Notes: a model not told the origin generated them from the letters alone. Shown: positions 1 to 8,087, counted from the first letter of the stretch. The stretch: 25,683 bases of DNA from Fumia sp045121595 (GCA_045121595.1 JBGVGI010000082.1:1-25683), one strand, 5' to 3'. Numbers and translations are program-made.

Positions 1-21
1 TTATTTGCGAACTAATATGTT

Positions 22-60
22 AAAAGCCTACGATATGCGTCAGCATTATCGTAGGCTTTT
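22..60 (+). terminator. Hairpin terminator of a gene to the left of the window
   Basis: A perfect 13-bp inverted repeat (AAAAGCCTACGAT at 22-34 with ATCGTAGGCTTTT at 48-60) has a 13-nt loop and a T-rich tail. No gene in the window feeds into it from the left. A plus-strand frame reading Leu-Phe-Ala-Asn-stop at 1-15 could be the last codons of an upstream gene, but this cannot be confirmed. Confidence 0.6.
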
Positions 61-112
61 GCCTTTTATTTCATCAAAAAAGTTAATGATTTGGGTGTAT
101 ACAGTTTTGTAA

Positions 113-204
113 CGAATATATTTGCTTTGCATTGAAGTCACAAAAACGCAGTAATACTTGGTGTCTTACAAGGTTTTGTGACAATAAGGCGGAGCAAATA
201 TTCG
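113..204. repeat. Nested imperfect palindrome, intergenic element
   Basis: The outer arms at 113-134 and 182-204 are imperfect inverted copies: both start from CGAATAT at the outside, run through TTTGCT, and meet ATTG/CAAT inside. The inner arms at 137-145 (GTCACAAAA) and 174-182 (TTTTGTGAC) are perfect. The whole could fold as one long stem-loop. It resembles the small palindromic intergenic elements common in Clostridia, but only one copy lies here, so repeat status is inferred. The 1-250 interval otherwise shows only the two terminator hairpins and no gene. Confidence 0.5.
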
Positions 205-205
205 T

Positions 206-252
206 GAAAAACCGATTTCTCCCTAATTGAAGACGCCGAATCGGGTTCTTTT
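206..252 (-). terminator. Probable terminator of the first AraC gene
   Basis: Read on the minus strand, GAACCCGATTC pairs imperfectly with GAAATCGGTTTTT across a loop of about 19 nt, and the 3' arm ends in a T run. It starts at the stop codon of the AraC-family gene. The stem is imperfect and the loop long, so confidence is moderate. Confidence 0.4.
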
Positions 253-1030
253 ATATTATCTCTGCATCTTTTTTTAGGGATTTTCCCGTATGACTCCTGT
301 AAAGCTTTAACATATATCTTGCATCGCAAAAGCCTAAGGTTTCTGCGATTTCTTCGGCGCTTAAGCCTTTGCGGTAAAGGTGTCGGGCGTCACGGAAACG
401 GAGTTCGTTGCGGTATTCGATGGGGGATTTACCCAAAAGTTTTGAAAACTTTTTCCTGAAATAGCTTTCACTTAAATTGCAGTTATCGGCGTAAACTTTG
501 ACGGGAAGATTTTCTTTGTAATGTTTATTAATAAACGCCACGGCGTCTTTGATAAGCGAATATTCTTCGGGATTTTCTGTTTGTGTAAGAATGGAGAGTA
601 TTTTAATTATTGTAAGTTTTATCTCGAGAAAATCGCACGGGACGGTATTATAAACGTCTGAAGCTTTTTCAAAAAGACTTTTTATTTTTTCGCTTTGCAA
701 AGAAAGGTTTTTGCAGTAAACGTAAAAATCTTTTTCCTCTTTGAAGATATCTCCGTTAAAGCAGATACCGATACCTGCGTTTCCTGATAAAGCTTTTGTT
801 TTATATTTTGTATTATTTGGAATGAAAATCAGGGTATTGCTTTCAACTGTAAACTTTTCACCCTTTATTTCATACTCCCTTTTGCCATTGGTTATAAAAT
901 GAAGAAGATTGCTTTTTCTTGGAGATACGGTGTAATCTATTGTGGCTATTTCGTTTGTTATTTTGTAGACTTCGATGTTTTTTATATCAAAGTCCACAAA
1001 TTTGAGTTTATATAAATTGTTTAAAATCAA
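251..1030 (-). CDS. AraC-family transcriptional regulator (1)
   Basis: A DNA-binding regulator of about 259 aa. The N-terminal half is a cupin-like effector-sensing region, with the pattern of beta strands and the phrase ESNTLIFIPNNTKY typical of AraC sensors. The last ~95 residues form the double helix-turn-helix domain, including the signatures NLSESYFRKKFSKLLGKSP and a second HTH around AEEIAETLGF. Start: AAAGGGG at 1037-1043 lies directly against a TTG at 1036, so the in-frame TTG at 1030, with 6 nt spacing, is preferred; 1036 is the alternative. It is divergent from the six-hairpin glycosidase-like gene at 1171 and probably controls it. It is less similar to the other two AraC proteins in the window than those are to each other. 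The inducer is unknown. Confidence 0.88.
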   Translation of the reverse strand: MILNNLYKLKFVDFDIKNIEVYKITNEIATIDYTVSPRKSNLLHFITNGKREYEIKGEKFTVESNTLIFIPNNTKYKTKALSGNAGIGICFNGDIFKEEKDFYVYCKNLSLQSEKIKSLFEKASDVYNTVPCDFLEIKLTIIKILSILTQTENPEEYSLIKDAVAFINKHYKENLPVKVYADNCNLSESYFRKKFSKLLGKSPIEYRNELRFRDARHLYRKGLSAEEIAETLGFCDARYMLKLYRSHTGKSLKKDAEII

Positions 1031-1056
1031 AATCAACCCCTTTATTTGTTATTTTT

Positions 1057-1085
1057 ATTTTATATCAATAAAAAAGGGATGTCAA
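1057..1085 (-). promoter_or_regulatory. Sigma-A promoter of AraC regulator 1
   Basis: On the minus strand a consensus -35 TTGACA (1080-1085) is followed by a 17-nt spacer and -10 TAAAAT (1057-1062). It points toward the AraC gene, leaving a short leader. Confidence 0.7.
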
Positions 1086-1124
1086 TGAAAATCGAATTAT
1101 ACTCACTAAAAGTCAAATCGTCTA

Positions 1125-1152
1125 TTGAAAAAAATATCTTCTGCTATAAAAT
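1125..1152 (+). promoter_or_regulatory. Probable promoter of the 653-aa gene
   Basis: TTGAAA at 1125-1130 and TAAAAT at 1147-1152 are separated by 16 nt; an overlapping TATAAA starts at 1145. The predicted transcript starts just ahead of the GAGGTGAT ribosome site, so the leader is very short. It lies back to back with the AraC promoter. Confidence 0.5.
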
Positions 1153-1170
1153 AGATGTAGAGGTGATACT

Positions 1171-3132
1171 ATGCATAATGATATTTTTGATATAGAATTT
1201 GAAAACGGGCTTGTAAAGAAGCTTGTCTGCAAGGATGACAGATTTCAAATGAACTGGTGTGCCGATAATTACGGCTTCGGTGAAATTAAAAGTCTTTGTA
1301 AATCGACTTTTTTAGAAAACCGTGATATGGAGCTTATATCTTTTAAAGAAGATGAAAATTCTGCAAAAGCAGTATTCTCAAACGGCATTATTATGGCAGA
1401 GGTTACTCATTATTTTAACGCAAATGGTAATTTTACTGAGAACTTTAAGATTAAAAATCTTTTAGACGTTGACGTTTATCTTGAGCATGGGAACTTAGGT
1501 TTTTCAGTGCCTTTTAACGACGTTTACACCTACGCCGACGACTGTATGACAAACCGATGTAACACTCATCTCTGGTGTGGATATGACGTCTGTTACGTGA
1601 ATGCTCTTAAAATGGGCGAAAGCGATATTAACTTGGGGCTTTTTGTCACCAAGGGTACAATCCGTTCCTACAGTGTTCTGGATAGCGACAGCAATATAAG
1701 AGGTAAGTTTATCCTCAATTCCGACCACGTTGAGCTTCTGCCTCACGGTGAGTATGAAGTAGAGTGGGAGATTTTTGTCCACAAGGGAAAAGAGGATTTT
1801 TACGAAAAACTCAAAGCTTACGAGCGTTATATCGATATAAAAGCAGAGCATTTCACCGTCTTTAAGGGCGAGGAAATAAGCTTTGATTTTACTGTAAAAG
1901 ACGACGTATTTGTGCTTTTTAAAGGTGAGAAAATCCCCGTAACCATCAAAAACGGCAGAGGATACGTAAAATATATTCCCACCGATTTCAAAGAACACCG
2001 ATTTGATATTTATACTGGCGGAATTCATACCTATACCGAGTTTTACGTGTCGGAAGCTTTTGATAAACTCATAGAAAAACGTGTGCATTATATCGTTGAC
2101 AATCAGCAGGTTATAAATCCCAAAAGCCGTCTTCACGGGGCGTACGTTATCTATGACAGGGAAGAGGATTATAAGGTATTTAACCATACTATCATCTGCC
2201 ACAACGCTTGTGCCGAAAGGCTCGGTATGGCACTCCTTATCAGTGAATATCTGCTTATGCACCCTGAGGACGAAAAGGTCAAAAAATCCTTCTTCCTTTT
2301 TGTCGAGTTTATGTTCAGGGAGTTTGTCGACGTTGAAACGGGCAGAGTTTTTGGCAACACGGGAAAAAGTGAAGTGTATTTAAGGCTTTACAATGCGCCG
2401 TGGGCTATCTCACTTTTGACACAGATTTTTCGTATCACAAAGGAAGAAAAATATTTAAAGTATGCCGTTAAAATTCTTGATAAATACTATAACTATTTTG
2501 ACGGACTTAAATTTTATCCAAACGGTTTTCTGATTTACAGAATTGTGGATACTTTTAAAAAGTACGGAAGCAACGAGGATTATGAGTTTGTGCTCGAGTC
2601 TTTTAAAGCTCACGTTGAAAATATGATTAAAAAGGGGACATCATACCCGAAACACGAAGTAAACTACGAGCAGACTATTGTTTCCCCTGCGGCATCGTTT
2701 ATTTCGGAGATTGGAAGACTTACGGGTGAAGAAAGGTATACTCTTGAAGCGAAAAAACAGCTTATAAACCTTGAGAGATTTAATTTTACAGAGCCTTCGT
2801 ATCATCTTTATGAAATTCCGATAAGGTACTGGGACGTTTTCTTTGGCGGTAAAACTAACGTGTTTGGCGACACCTTCCCTCAGTACTGGAGTTCACTTAC
2901 TGCAAGGTCTTATAAGAATTATTATCTTATCTCAGGGGATGAAAAGTATCTTAAAATGGCAAACGAGTGTATGAGAAATACCCTTTGTCTTTTTAATCCT
3001 GACGGAACGGCGTCCTGTGCTTATATCTATCCGTTTAAATGTAACGGGGTAAGAGGTCAGAGGTATGATCCATGGGAAAATGACCAGGATTTTGCCTTAT
3101 TCTTTGCACTTATAAATGAATTTTTTAAATAG
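1171..3132 (+). CDS. Predicted six-hairpin glycosidase-like protein
   Basis: A 653-aa cytoplasmic protein with no signal peptide. Residues ~1-220 are rich in short beta strands and end in a beta-sandwich-like segment (phrase HGEYEVEWEIFVHKG). Residues ~310-650 are strongly helical, with evenly spaced aromatic helix pairs typical of an (alpha/alpha)6 toroid, as in GH88/GH105/GH127-like hydrolases and some polysaccharide lyases. Asp and Glu residues beside aromatics (e.g. YDREEDY near 330, DPWENDQDF near 635) could be catalytic, but no family motif is certain. Start: AGAGGTGA lies 6 nt before the ATG. Divergence from an AraC gene with its own promoter supports a regulated catabolic role. The substrate is unknown; a lyase rather than a hydrolase is possible. 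Confidence 0.75.
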   Translation: MHNDIFDIEFENGLVKKLVCKDDRFQMNWCADNYGFGEIKSLCKSTFLENRDMELISFKEDENSAKAVFSNGIIMAEVTHYFNANGNFTENFKIKNLLDVDVYLEHGNLGFSVPFNDVYTYADDCMTNRCNTHLWCGYDVCYVNALKMGESDINLGLFVTKGTIRSYSVLDSDSNIRGKFILNSDHVELLPHGEYEVEWEIFVHKGKEDFYEKLKAYERYIDIKAEHFTVFKGEEISFDFTVKDDVFVLFKGEKIPVTIKNGRGYVKYIPTDFKEHRFDIYTGGIHTYTEFYVSEAFDKLIEKRVHYIVDNQQVINPKSRLHGAYVIYDREEDYKVFNHTIICHNACAERLGMALLISEYLLMHPEDEKVKKSFFLFVEFMFREFVDVETGRVFGNTGKSEVYLRLYNAPWAISLLTQIFRITKEEKYLKYAVKILDKYYNYFDGLKFYPNGFLIYRIVDTFKKYGSNEDYEFVLESFKAHVENMIKKGTSYPKHEVNYEQTIVSPAASFISEIGRLTGEERYTLEAKKQLINLERFNFTEPSYHLYEIPIRYWDVFFGGKTNVFGDTFPQYWSSLTARSYKNYYLISGDEKYLKMANECMRNTLCLFNPDGTASCAYIYPFKCNGVRGQRYDPWENDQDFALFFALINEFFK

Positions 3133-3134
3133 AA

Positions 3135-3156
3135 AAAGGCACCGATTGGTGCCTTT
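3135..3156. terminator. Bidirectional terminator between convergent genes
   Basis: A perfect 9-bp stem AAAGGCACC/GGTGCCTTT encloses a GATT tetraloop. A runs precede it and T-rich sequence follows, so it can end transcripts from both sides: the gene ending at 3132 and the minus-strand gene ending at 3159. Confidence 0.8.
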
Positions 3157-3158
3157 CT

Positions 3159-3992
3159 TCACTTTATTATTATTTGTGTAAGTTCGTCATAGCGTTTGTT
3201 TATAACGAACAAGCCGTCTCGCTCGGCATTTTTTAAAGATTTCCATTCGTAATCATATTCCGGTGCATCCATTAAAGAATAGTCGCAAAAACACTGGAGT
3301 TCTTTTTTTGAAAAAAGTATGTTGTGATTTCTGTCCATACGCTGTTCATACGTCCATTTGGCTGAAACGAAATCACGTACCCAGTCCTTTTGCTCCAGAA
3401 TATAATGGGGGTTTTTTACTAATTCGTCTATAGAAAGAAATTTGTTATTTTCATCAAGATAGAACATACCGCATCTTGGGTCAAAATATGCCCAAGTGTC
3501 TTCTAAAAAGATTTCGCAGACGATATGACCGCCTACTATCTGCATAACAATTCTGCCCGGAAAAGAGCAAATTTCACATAAAGAAACCATCAGTCTTCCC
3601 ATACACTCACAAAGATTTTCGCCCTTTTTGATGAGTTCTTCCTCAGTACCTCCGTAAAATAACTGTTCGTCGTGAGTTTTATATAAATCTCTGCAAAACA
3701 CGAGTAAACTCAGTACCTTTTCACGGGGAGAGGTGCAGTTTTTGGTGACTTTTTCCACTACGGCTTCAAGATATGGGCGTGTGCCTTTTTGGTATTTAAC
3801 GGGGGATGGCACCGCGTATAGATAATCTCTTGTTTCGTCGCACAAAAGGATCTGTTTTTTAAGGCGTTGCCATTCTACGTTGTCGCCATAATTTATGTAA
3901 AGCTGATCCCAGTTTACTTTGTAGATTTCTTTTTCTTCTTTGGTAGTCAATACTTCGGGGATTTTTTCACCCATATACTGTTCTATGCACAT
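3159..3992 (-). CDS. Transglutaminase-like domain protein
   Basis: A 277-aa protein without a signal peptide or membrane segment. The central part carries a transglutaminase/papain-like Cys-His-Asp triad in the usual order and spacing. Cys128 sits in GENLCECMGRLM, 19 residues before the Arg of the FPGR segment that corresponds to the family's GIPAR. His156 is in GGHIVCEIF, and Asp171 is in WAYFDPRCG. The fold is used by proteases, peptide amidases and protein-modifying enzymes, so the reaction is open. It starts 5 nt downstream of the preceding TIM-barrel gene, with its AAGGAG site inside that gene's last codons, so the two are co-transcribed and probably translationally coupled. Context suggests a role linked to glycan or glycopeptide use, but this is inference. 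Confidence 0.8.
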   Translation of the reverse strand: MCIEQYMGEKIPEVLTTKEEKEIYKVNWDQLYINYGDNVEWQRLKKQILLCDETRDYLYAVPSPVKYQKGTRPYLEAVVEKVTKNCTSPREKVLSLLVFCRDLYKTHDEQLFYGGTEEELIKKGENLCECMGRLMVSLCEICSFPGRIVMQIVGGHIVCEIFLEDTWAYFDPRCGMFYLDENNKFLSIDELVKNPHYILEQKDWVRDFVSAKWTYEQRMDRNHNILFSKKELQCFCDYSLMDAPEYDYEWKSLKNAERDGLFVINKRYDELTQIIIK

Positions 3993-3997
3993 ATCAT

Positions 3998-5599
3998 TTA
4001 CTCCTTGGGTGTGACGATTAAACTGATTTCTCCGATTTCAAGTGGATATGGCTGCTCTGTTACCTCGTGCAGATTATAGACAAATTTAAATTCGTTACTA
4101 CCTTTTTTCAAATATTCTACGGGGATTTCAATATCGTTTCTGCAAATATCCCACCACTTATCAATACGGAAGAGAATATAGGGGTGCATCTTAATAAGTC
4201 CGTGATCTCCGCGTTTTGCCATAATCGGTTTATCCACAGGTGACCAGTGCAAATCTTTTTCTGTAAGTTCTATTGGATTTCCGTTTACGTAAAGAGTTAT
4301 GGTTTCAAGAACGGTAAGACCTCTTGCCAAGAAGGATAAAACGGCTTTATTTAAATCTTTTGGAGTGTCACCTATACGTAAGGATAACGTCAGTTCATTT
4401 TCTTTTGGGGATAGCGGGGCGGGTAAAATATCGAGATTATTAAAGCAGTATTCTTTTTCCTGATTTTTCATAAAATCAATGTTTGCAAGATTTCCATAAA
4501 GCGGTTTCCAGTCATCAGGTTTGTCGCAGGTAATACTTCCACTTCCCAGAGCGACCTGAATGGCATCAGCTCCACACATAAGCCCCTGGAATGCTTTTGC
4601 ATAAAATATTCTCGGCAATATGGGCTTTGCACGACGTACAAGACCTGAACGTTCGTCACCGGGTTCTTCATCGGTACCTGCACTGCCAAAATATGGTCTC
4701 AGGCAGGTTGCTACTTTGCATTTGGTTTTCTTACAAGCTTTTACAAATTCCTCGTTGGGTACGTCAAAGCACTCGTTTATCCACAGTACACTTGGGATAA
4801 TCCAGTCTATAAGCCCTTCTTTAATCCATTCATCCCAGTGAAGTCCGTCGCGGTCTCTTGAATCGTACTCAAGGCGTACGATAAGCTCGATATATTTATT
4901 ATGTTTTTCTCCTTCTTCATCAAGCATCTTTCGTACGTCACGCAAAAACTGAGTAATACATTCGTGGTCACGCTGAGGGTTTGAAAGAAATGGTGTATAT
5001 ACACAGAAATCCAAAGATAATCCGTCAACGTCGTGCTCTACAGCTTCTCTTAAAACGTTAAGCTTAAAATCGCGTACTTCCTGATATTTAAAATCAAGAT
5101 TAACACTGTCTGACCACTCAGGGTTCACAGGATTATTATTACCGATTCTGTATTCGGGATGATTTTTATTAAAAGAACCTGTAAAATCCACCCAGGCATA
5201 ATTGCTTTCCAATGGAGGACCGTATTCGTGGTTCATTTCAAGTCTTGCCCAGACCTTTATGCCAAGTTCGTGGCATCTCTCGGTAACGAGTTTAAGCCCG
5301 TCTTTGCCTGATTTAATCAGTTTCATCACGTTATCGTGTACGTATACGTCCTCAGGACGGCATATTTTGTATCCGTAATCCGGTACGTTTTCCATAAATA
5401 CTTCGCCCACTTTTGTATCGAAAGTGAATACACTACCGGGACCAAGACCAAATTCCTTTACCTTAACTTCGGGATAATCTTTGAGAAAATCTACGTTTTC
5501 TTTCAAAAACTTTTCTGCTGTAAATTCGGACGGCTTGGTATAAAAATACTGGGTGAAACCGTCATCGCGTAATATAACGAAAGGTTTATTATTTTCCAT
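3998..5599 (-). CDS. Predicted TIM-barrel glycoside hydrolase-like protein
   Basis: A 533-aa cytoplasmic protein. Residues ~85-370 show the alternating strand/helix order of a (beta/alpha)8 barrel of the uncharacterised 'glycosyl hydrolase-like' groups. Segments include IKVWARLEMNHEYGPP (end of an early strand), VDGLSLDFCVYTP with a buried Asp near 197, IELIVRLEYDSRDRDG, and WIIPSVLWINECF. Residues ~400-533 look like an all-beta C-terminal domain. Start: an upstream in-frame ATG at 5632 has no ribosome site, while GAGAGG lies 8 nt before the ATG at 5599, so the shorter form is chosen. It is first in a two-gene unit with the transglutaminase-like gene. It has no signal peptide. Substrate and exact family are not recognised. 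Confidence 0.75.
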   Translation of the reverse strand: MENNKPFVILRDDGFTQYFYTKPSEFTAEKFLKENVDFLKDYPEVKVKEFGLGPGSVFTFDTKVGEVFMENVPDYGYKICRPEDVYVHDNVMKLIKSGKDGLKLVTERCHELGIKVWARLEMNHEYGPPLESNYAWVDFTGSFNKNHPEYRIGNNNPVNPEWSDSVNLDFKYQEVRDFKLNVLREAVEHDVDGLSLDFCVYTPFLSNPQRDHECITQFLRDVRKMLDEEGEKHNKYIELIVRLEYDSRDRDGLHWDEWIKEGLIDWIIPSVLWINECFDVPNEEFVKACKKTKCKVATCLRPYFGSAGTDEEPGDERSGLVRRAKPILPRIFYAKAFQGLMCGADAIQVALGSGSITCDKPDDWKPLYGNLANIDFMKNQEKEYCFNNLDILPAPLSPKENELTLSLRIGDTPKDLNKAVLSFLARGLTVLETITLYVNGNPIELTEKDLHWSPVDKPIMAKRGDHGLIKMHPYILFRIDKWWDICRNDIEIPVEYLKKGSNEFKFVYNLHEVTEQPYPLEIGEISLIVTPKE

Positions 5600-5639
5600 A
5601 TTTTGTTCCTCTCTTTCTCTTGGTAGTTGCATTCTTAAT

Positions 5640-5668
5640 ATCGTATCATAAATACTTTTATTTTACAA
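5640..5668 (-). promoter_or_regulatory. Probable promoter of the TIM-barrel/transglutaminase pair
   Basis: On the minus strand TTGTAA (5663-5668), a 17-nt spacer and TACGAT (5640-5645) lie between the upstream terminator and the gene start. Both boxes are imperfect. Confidence 0.4.
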
Positions 5669-5678
5669 TATACAAAAC

Positions 5679-5702
5679 GGACATCTTTTTAAAAAGATGT
5701 CC
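5679..5702 (-). terminator. Terminator overlapping the AraC 2 stop codon
   Basis: A perfect 24-nt palindrome, GGACATCTTTTT followed by its reverse complement, contains the stop codon of the AraC gene inside the stem. On the minus strand it is followed by a short T-rich tail. Nearly the same core recurs at 10322-10347. Confidence 0.7.
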
Positions 5703-6516
5703 TGTTTTTTTGATTTCGGTATTCAGAGGGGGTTAAGGCGTTGTGAGATTTAAAAAGCTTACTGTAAAAGCTCTGGCTGTTAAACCCGACTTTTATCGAA
5801 ATTTCAGCAACCGACAAATCGGTGTTTTTAAGTAGCTTCTTTGACTTTTCTGTTCTGTAAAAAGAGAGGTATTTCTGAAAGGGCAGACCGAAGTTTTTCT
5901 TAAAAAGTCTGCAAAAATATGAGGAGTTTAAGTGGAGTATCTTTGCGATATCCTTAGACGTGATATTCTCAGAGAAATTTTTATCAATATAGTCAATGAC
6001 GGTTTTGTGAAAAGAGGTGTCTGAGGTTTCAACTGATACCATAAGTTTTTCTTTTATGAGAGTTGCAAAGAAAAGAGAGATATTGCCGATAATAAAAAGC
6101 TCAAACCCGTCGGTCTTTTCAGTATAGCTTTCAAAAGCTTCGTTTATAAAATTAAAACAACTTTCATTGTTTATTATTTTGGGGGTGATGCATTTATCTT
6201 CAAGGTTTTTTGCGATACTTTTGTCATAGATAATTGATGAGTCAAAGCAGACACATCGGTGACTGAAATTACTTTTTTTAGGGATTTTGTAGAGGTGCGG
6301 AGTGAATGGCGGTATGAAAATAATATCACCTTTTTTGATTGTAAGGATACTGTCTTCAAGATGCAGATTTGCAAATCCGTCAAGGACGAGCAAAACTTCA
6401 ATTTCCTTATGGAGATGGAAAATTCCGTCCATTTCATTTTCATTGTTTCCGTAATTTCTTGAATATACGGCAAACGGAATGGAAGTGTACCTTTTTTTGA
6501 AATCTTCGATTAACAT
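5689..6516 (-). CDS. AraC-family transcriptional regulator (2)
   Basis: A 275-aa regulator. The N-terminal cupin domain (residues ~25-95) has the sugar-sensor pattern FHLHKEIEVLLVLDG and KKGDIIFIPPFTPH. The C-terminal ~100 residues hold two helix-turn-helix motifs (ITSKDIAKILHLNSSYFCR, then SVAEISIKVGFNSQSFYS), ending in the family's LTPSEYR segment. The mid-region phrase CVCFDSSIIYDKSIAKNLED closely matches AraC regulator 3 (13300), so the two belong to one subfamily. A GAGGTGAG ribosome site precedes the ATG. It is divergent from hydrolase GH-A1 and is its likely activator; direct repeats in the shared upstream region support this. The inducer is unknown. Confidence 0.92.
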   Translation of the reverse strand: MLIEDFKKRYTSIPFAVYSRNYGNNENEMDGIFHLHKEIEVLLVLDGFANLHLEDSILTIKKGDIIFIPPFTPHLYKIPKKSNFSHRCVCFDSSIIYDKSIAKNLEDKCITPKIINNESCFNFINEAFESYTEKTDGFELFIIGNISLFFATLIKEKLMVSVETSDTSFHKTVIDYIDKNFSENITSKDIAKILHLNSSYFCRLFKKNFGLPFQKYLSFYRTEKSKKLLKNTDLSVAEISIKVGFNSQSFYSKLFKSHNALTPSEYRNQKNRTSF

Positions 6517-6538
6517 AACTCACCTCAAAAGTCAATAC

Positions 6539-6567
6539 AGTTATAAAATATGTCAAAAATAGTTATA
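6539..6567. promoter_or_regulatory. Direct repeats, candidate AraC operator
   Basis: AGTTATA occurs at 6539-6545 and 6561-6567 in the same orientation, 22 bp apart start to start, about two helical turns. Partial matches continue downstream in each copy (A, T, A at equivalent positions). The second copy overlaps the -35 box of the GH-A1 promoter, the layout expected for AraC-type class II activation. Binding by the adjacent regulator is inferred. Confidence 0.5.
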
Positions 6568-6594
6568 GACTAATACTTATTTGTACGATACAAT
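6566..6594 (+). promoter_or_regulatory. Probable activator-dependent promoter of GH-A1
   Basis: A weak -35 TAGACT (6566-6571), a 17-nt spacer and a good -10 TACAAT (6589-6594). A poor -35 overlapped by a candidate activator site is typical of a regulated promoter. Confidence 0.5.
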
Positions 6595-6633
6595 TATATT
6601 ACAGAAATTTAAAAAATGCAAGGAGTTGTTTTT

Positions 6634-8085
6634 ATGGATAAAAGAAACTGGAAAATTATCTACACTTCCTACAAAGGAATGGAGAAAAAAGCAGTTGAGC
6701 TTATTAATAAGGAAATGGGCGCTCTTATCTTAAGAGATGCGGGAATTTACAGAATTCACGTCCTCCCCTGTGAACAGGTAAATAACGCTGTTATTGATAA
6801 GAACGTTGTTGTTGTGGGACTTTATGATGAAAATGAAATTATCAGAAAATACATTAAAAAGGATGAAATCAAACAAGACGGATACGTTGTTAAGGTAACA
6901 AACGAAGGCGAAAACAAGGTGGTTTTAATTACTGCAAACGATGAAGCGGCACTTTTTTACGGGGCAGTAGATTTTGTTGACGATTACTTTGCCTTTGCAA
7001 TACCCAAAGACCATTACCCCATAAGGCTTACCGATGAGATTTTTGATTCTGAGCTTCCCGATTACTATATTTCCTCGGCACCACAGATTAAAACAAGAAA
7101 TATTTTTACCTGGGGGCACCCGATTACCGATTACAGAAACTACATCGAAAATATGGCGCGCCTTAAACTCAACCAGCTTATTATCTGGAACGATTATGTG
7201 CCACTCAATGCCGAGGATATCGTAAATTACGCCCATGAGTACGGCATTAAGGTTATCTGGGGATTTGCCTGGGGCTGGAGCAGAAACTGTATGGACGGGG
7301 AAGTAAATGCCCTTGAAAACTTAGCGAAAACTATCCTTGAAAACTATAAGGAAAACTATCTTAACCTCCCCGGTGACGGGATTTATTTCCAGTCATTTAC
7401 CGAAGTTAACGTTGACAGAATAGGTGACAAGCTTATTGCCGAAGCGGTTGTTGACCTTGTAAATATGGTATCGGCTGAGATTTATAAGATAAGTCCCGAT
7501 TTGCTTATTCAGTTCGGGCTTCACGCCACCTCGGTAAAAGAAAGGTTGCAGTTTATCGATAAGGTTGACAAACGCGTTGAGATTATCTGGGAAAACTGCG
7601 GTGCTTTCCCTTGCTCACCTACTTTCCCTTACTGGGGCGATCCTATGAAAGTAGACGATGAGGAGTTTGAAGAAACCATCAGGTTTAATGATGATATTAT
7701 GGCGCTTCGTGACAAGGGTAAAATCGGTATACTCTTTAAGGGATTTGTGACTCTCGACTGGTGTGGGGACAGATTTGTTCACCAGAAGGGGCCGTTTGTT
7801 TTAGGTGTTTCTTCCGAAAGACTTAAAAATCACGACAAGGAAATGTTAAAGCCTATCTGGAGGCATTTTCAGACACTATATATGAAAAACGGCGAATATG
7901 CTTATAAAATGGTGAAATTTATAGCCGAAAAGCGCCCCGATGCAACTGTTGGTGTTGCGGCTCAGCTTTCGGGTGGCATCTGGTTTGCTCACGCGCTCGT
8001 ATCTCAGATTTTGTGGGAATGCGACAAGCCTTATGATGAAATTTTTAAAAAGGTTTCCCTTCGCCGTTCGGTTGAGATAGTTTAA
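6634..8085 (+). CDS. Predicted cytoplasmic glycoside hydrolase, GH20/GH67-like layout (GH-A1)
   Basis: A 483-aa protein without a signal peptide. Residues ~1-125 look like the small alpha/beta domain found in front of the barrel in GH20, GH67 and GH84 enzymes (pattern DGYVVKV...ANDEAALFYGAVDF). A TIM barrel follows, starting near RNIFTWGHPITDYRNYIENM. Acidic residues kept in the paralogue at 14180 are catalytic candidates: Glu257 in YFQSFTE, His297 in QFGLHA, Glu320 in IIWENC. Start: AAGGAG followed by 7 nt places the start at the ATG at 6634, not the in-frame ATG at 6616. It is divergent from AraC regulator 2. A DMT permease follows 48 nt downstream with its own promoter and no terminator between. 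Hexosaminidase or glucuronidase activity is possible, but the family is not certain. Confidence 0.75.
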   Translation: MDKRNWKIIYTSYKGMEKKAVELINKEMGALILRDAGIYRIHVLPCEQVNNAVIDKNVVVVGLYDENEIIRKYIKKDEIKQDGYVVKVTNEGENKVVLITANDEAALFYGAVDFVDDYFAFAIPKDHYPIRLTDEIFDSELPDYYISSAPQIKTRNIFTWGHPITDYRNYIENMARLKLNQLIIWNDYVPLNAEDIVNYAHEYGIKVIWGFAWGWSRNCMDGEVNALENLAKTILENYKENYLNLPGDGIYFQSFTEVNVDRIGDKLIAEAVVDLVNMVSAEIYKISPDLLIQFGLHATSVKERLQFIDKVDKRVEIIWENCGAFPCSPTFPYWGDPMKVDDEEFEETIRFNDDIMALRDKGKIGILFKGFVTLDWCGDRFVHQKGPFVLGVSSERLKNHDKEMLKPIWRHFQTLYMKNGEYAYKMVKFIAEKRPDATVGVAAQLSGGIWFAHALVSQILWECDKPYDEIFKKVSLRRSVEIV

Positions 8086-8087
8086 CG

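Noticed and set aside
1..250. CRISPR array or tRNA-like fold at the left edge
   Set aside because: Only inverted repeats are present, no regularly spaced direct repeats and no cloverleaf.
138..329. 63-codon minus-strand frame at the left edge
   Set aside because: It starts inside the AraC gene in another frame and runs through the terminator and palindrome; no ribosome site.
1504..2262. 252-codon minus-strand open frame inside the 653-aa gene
   Set aside because: Fully antisense to a well-supported gene, no ribosome site, and no recognisable protein pattern.
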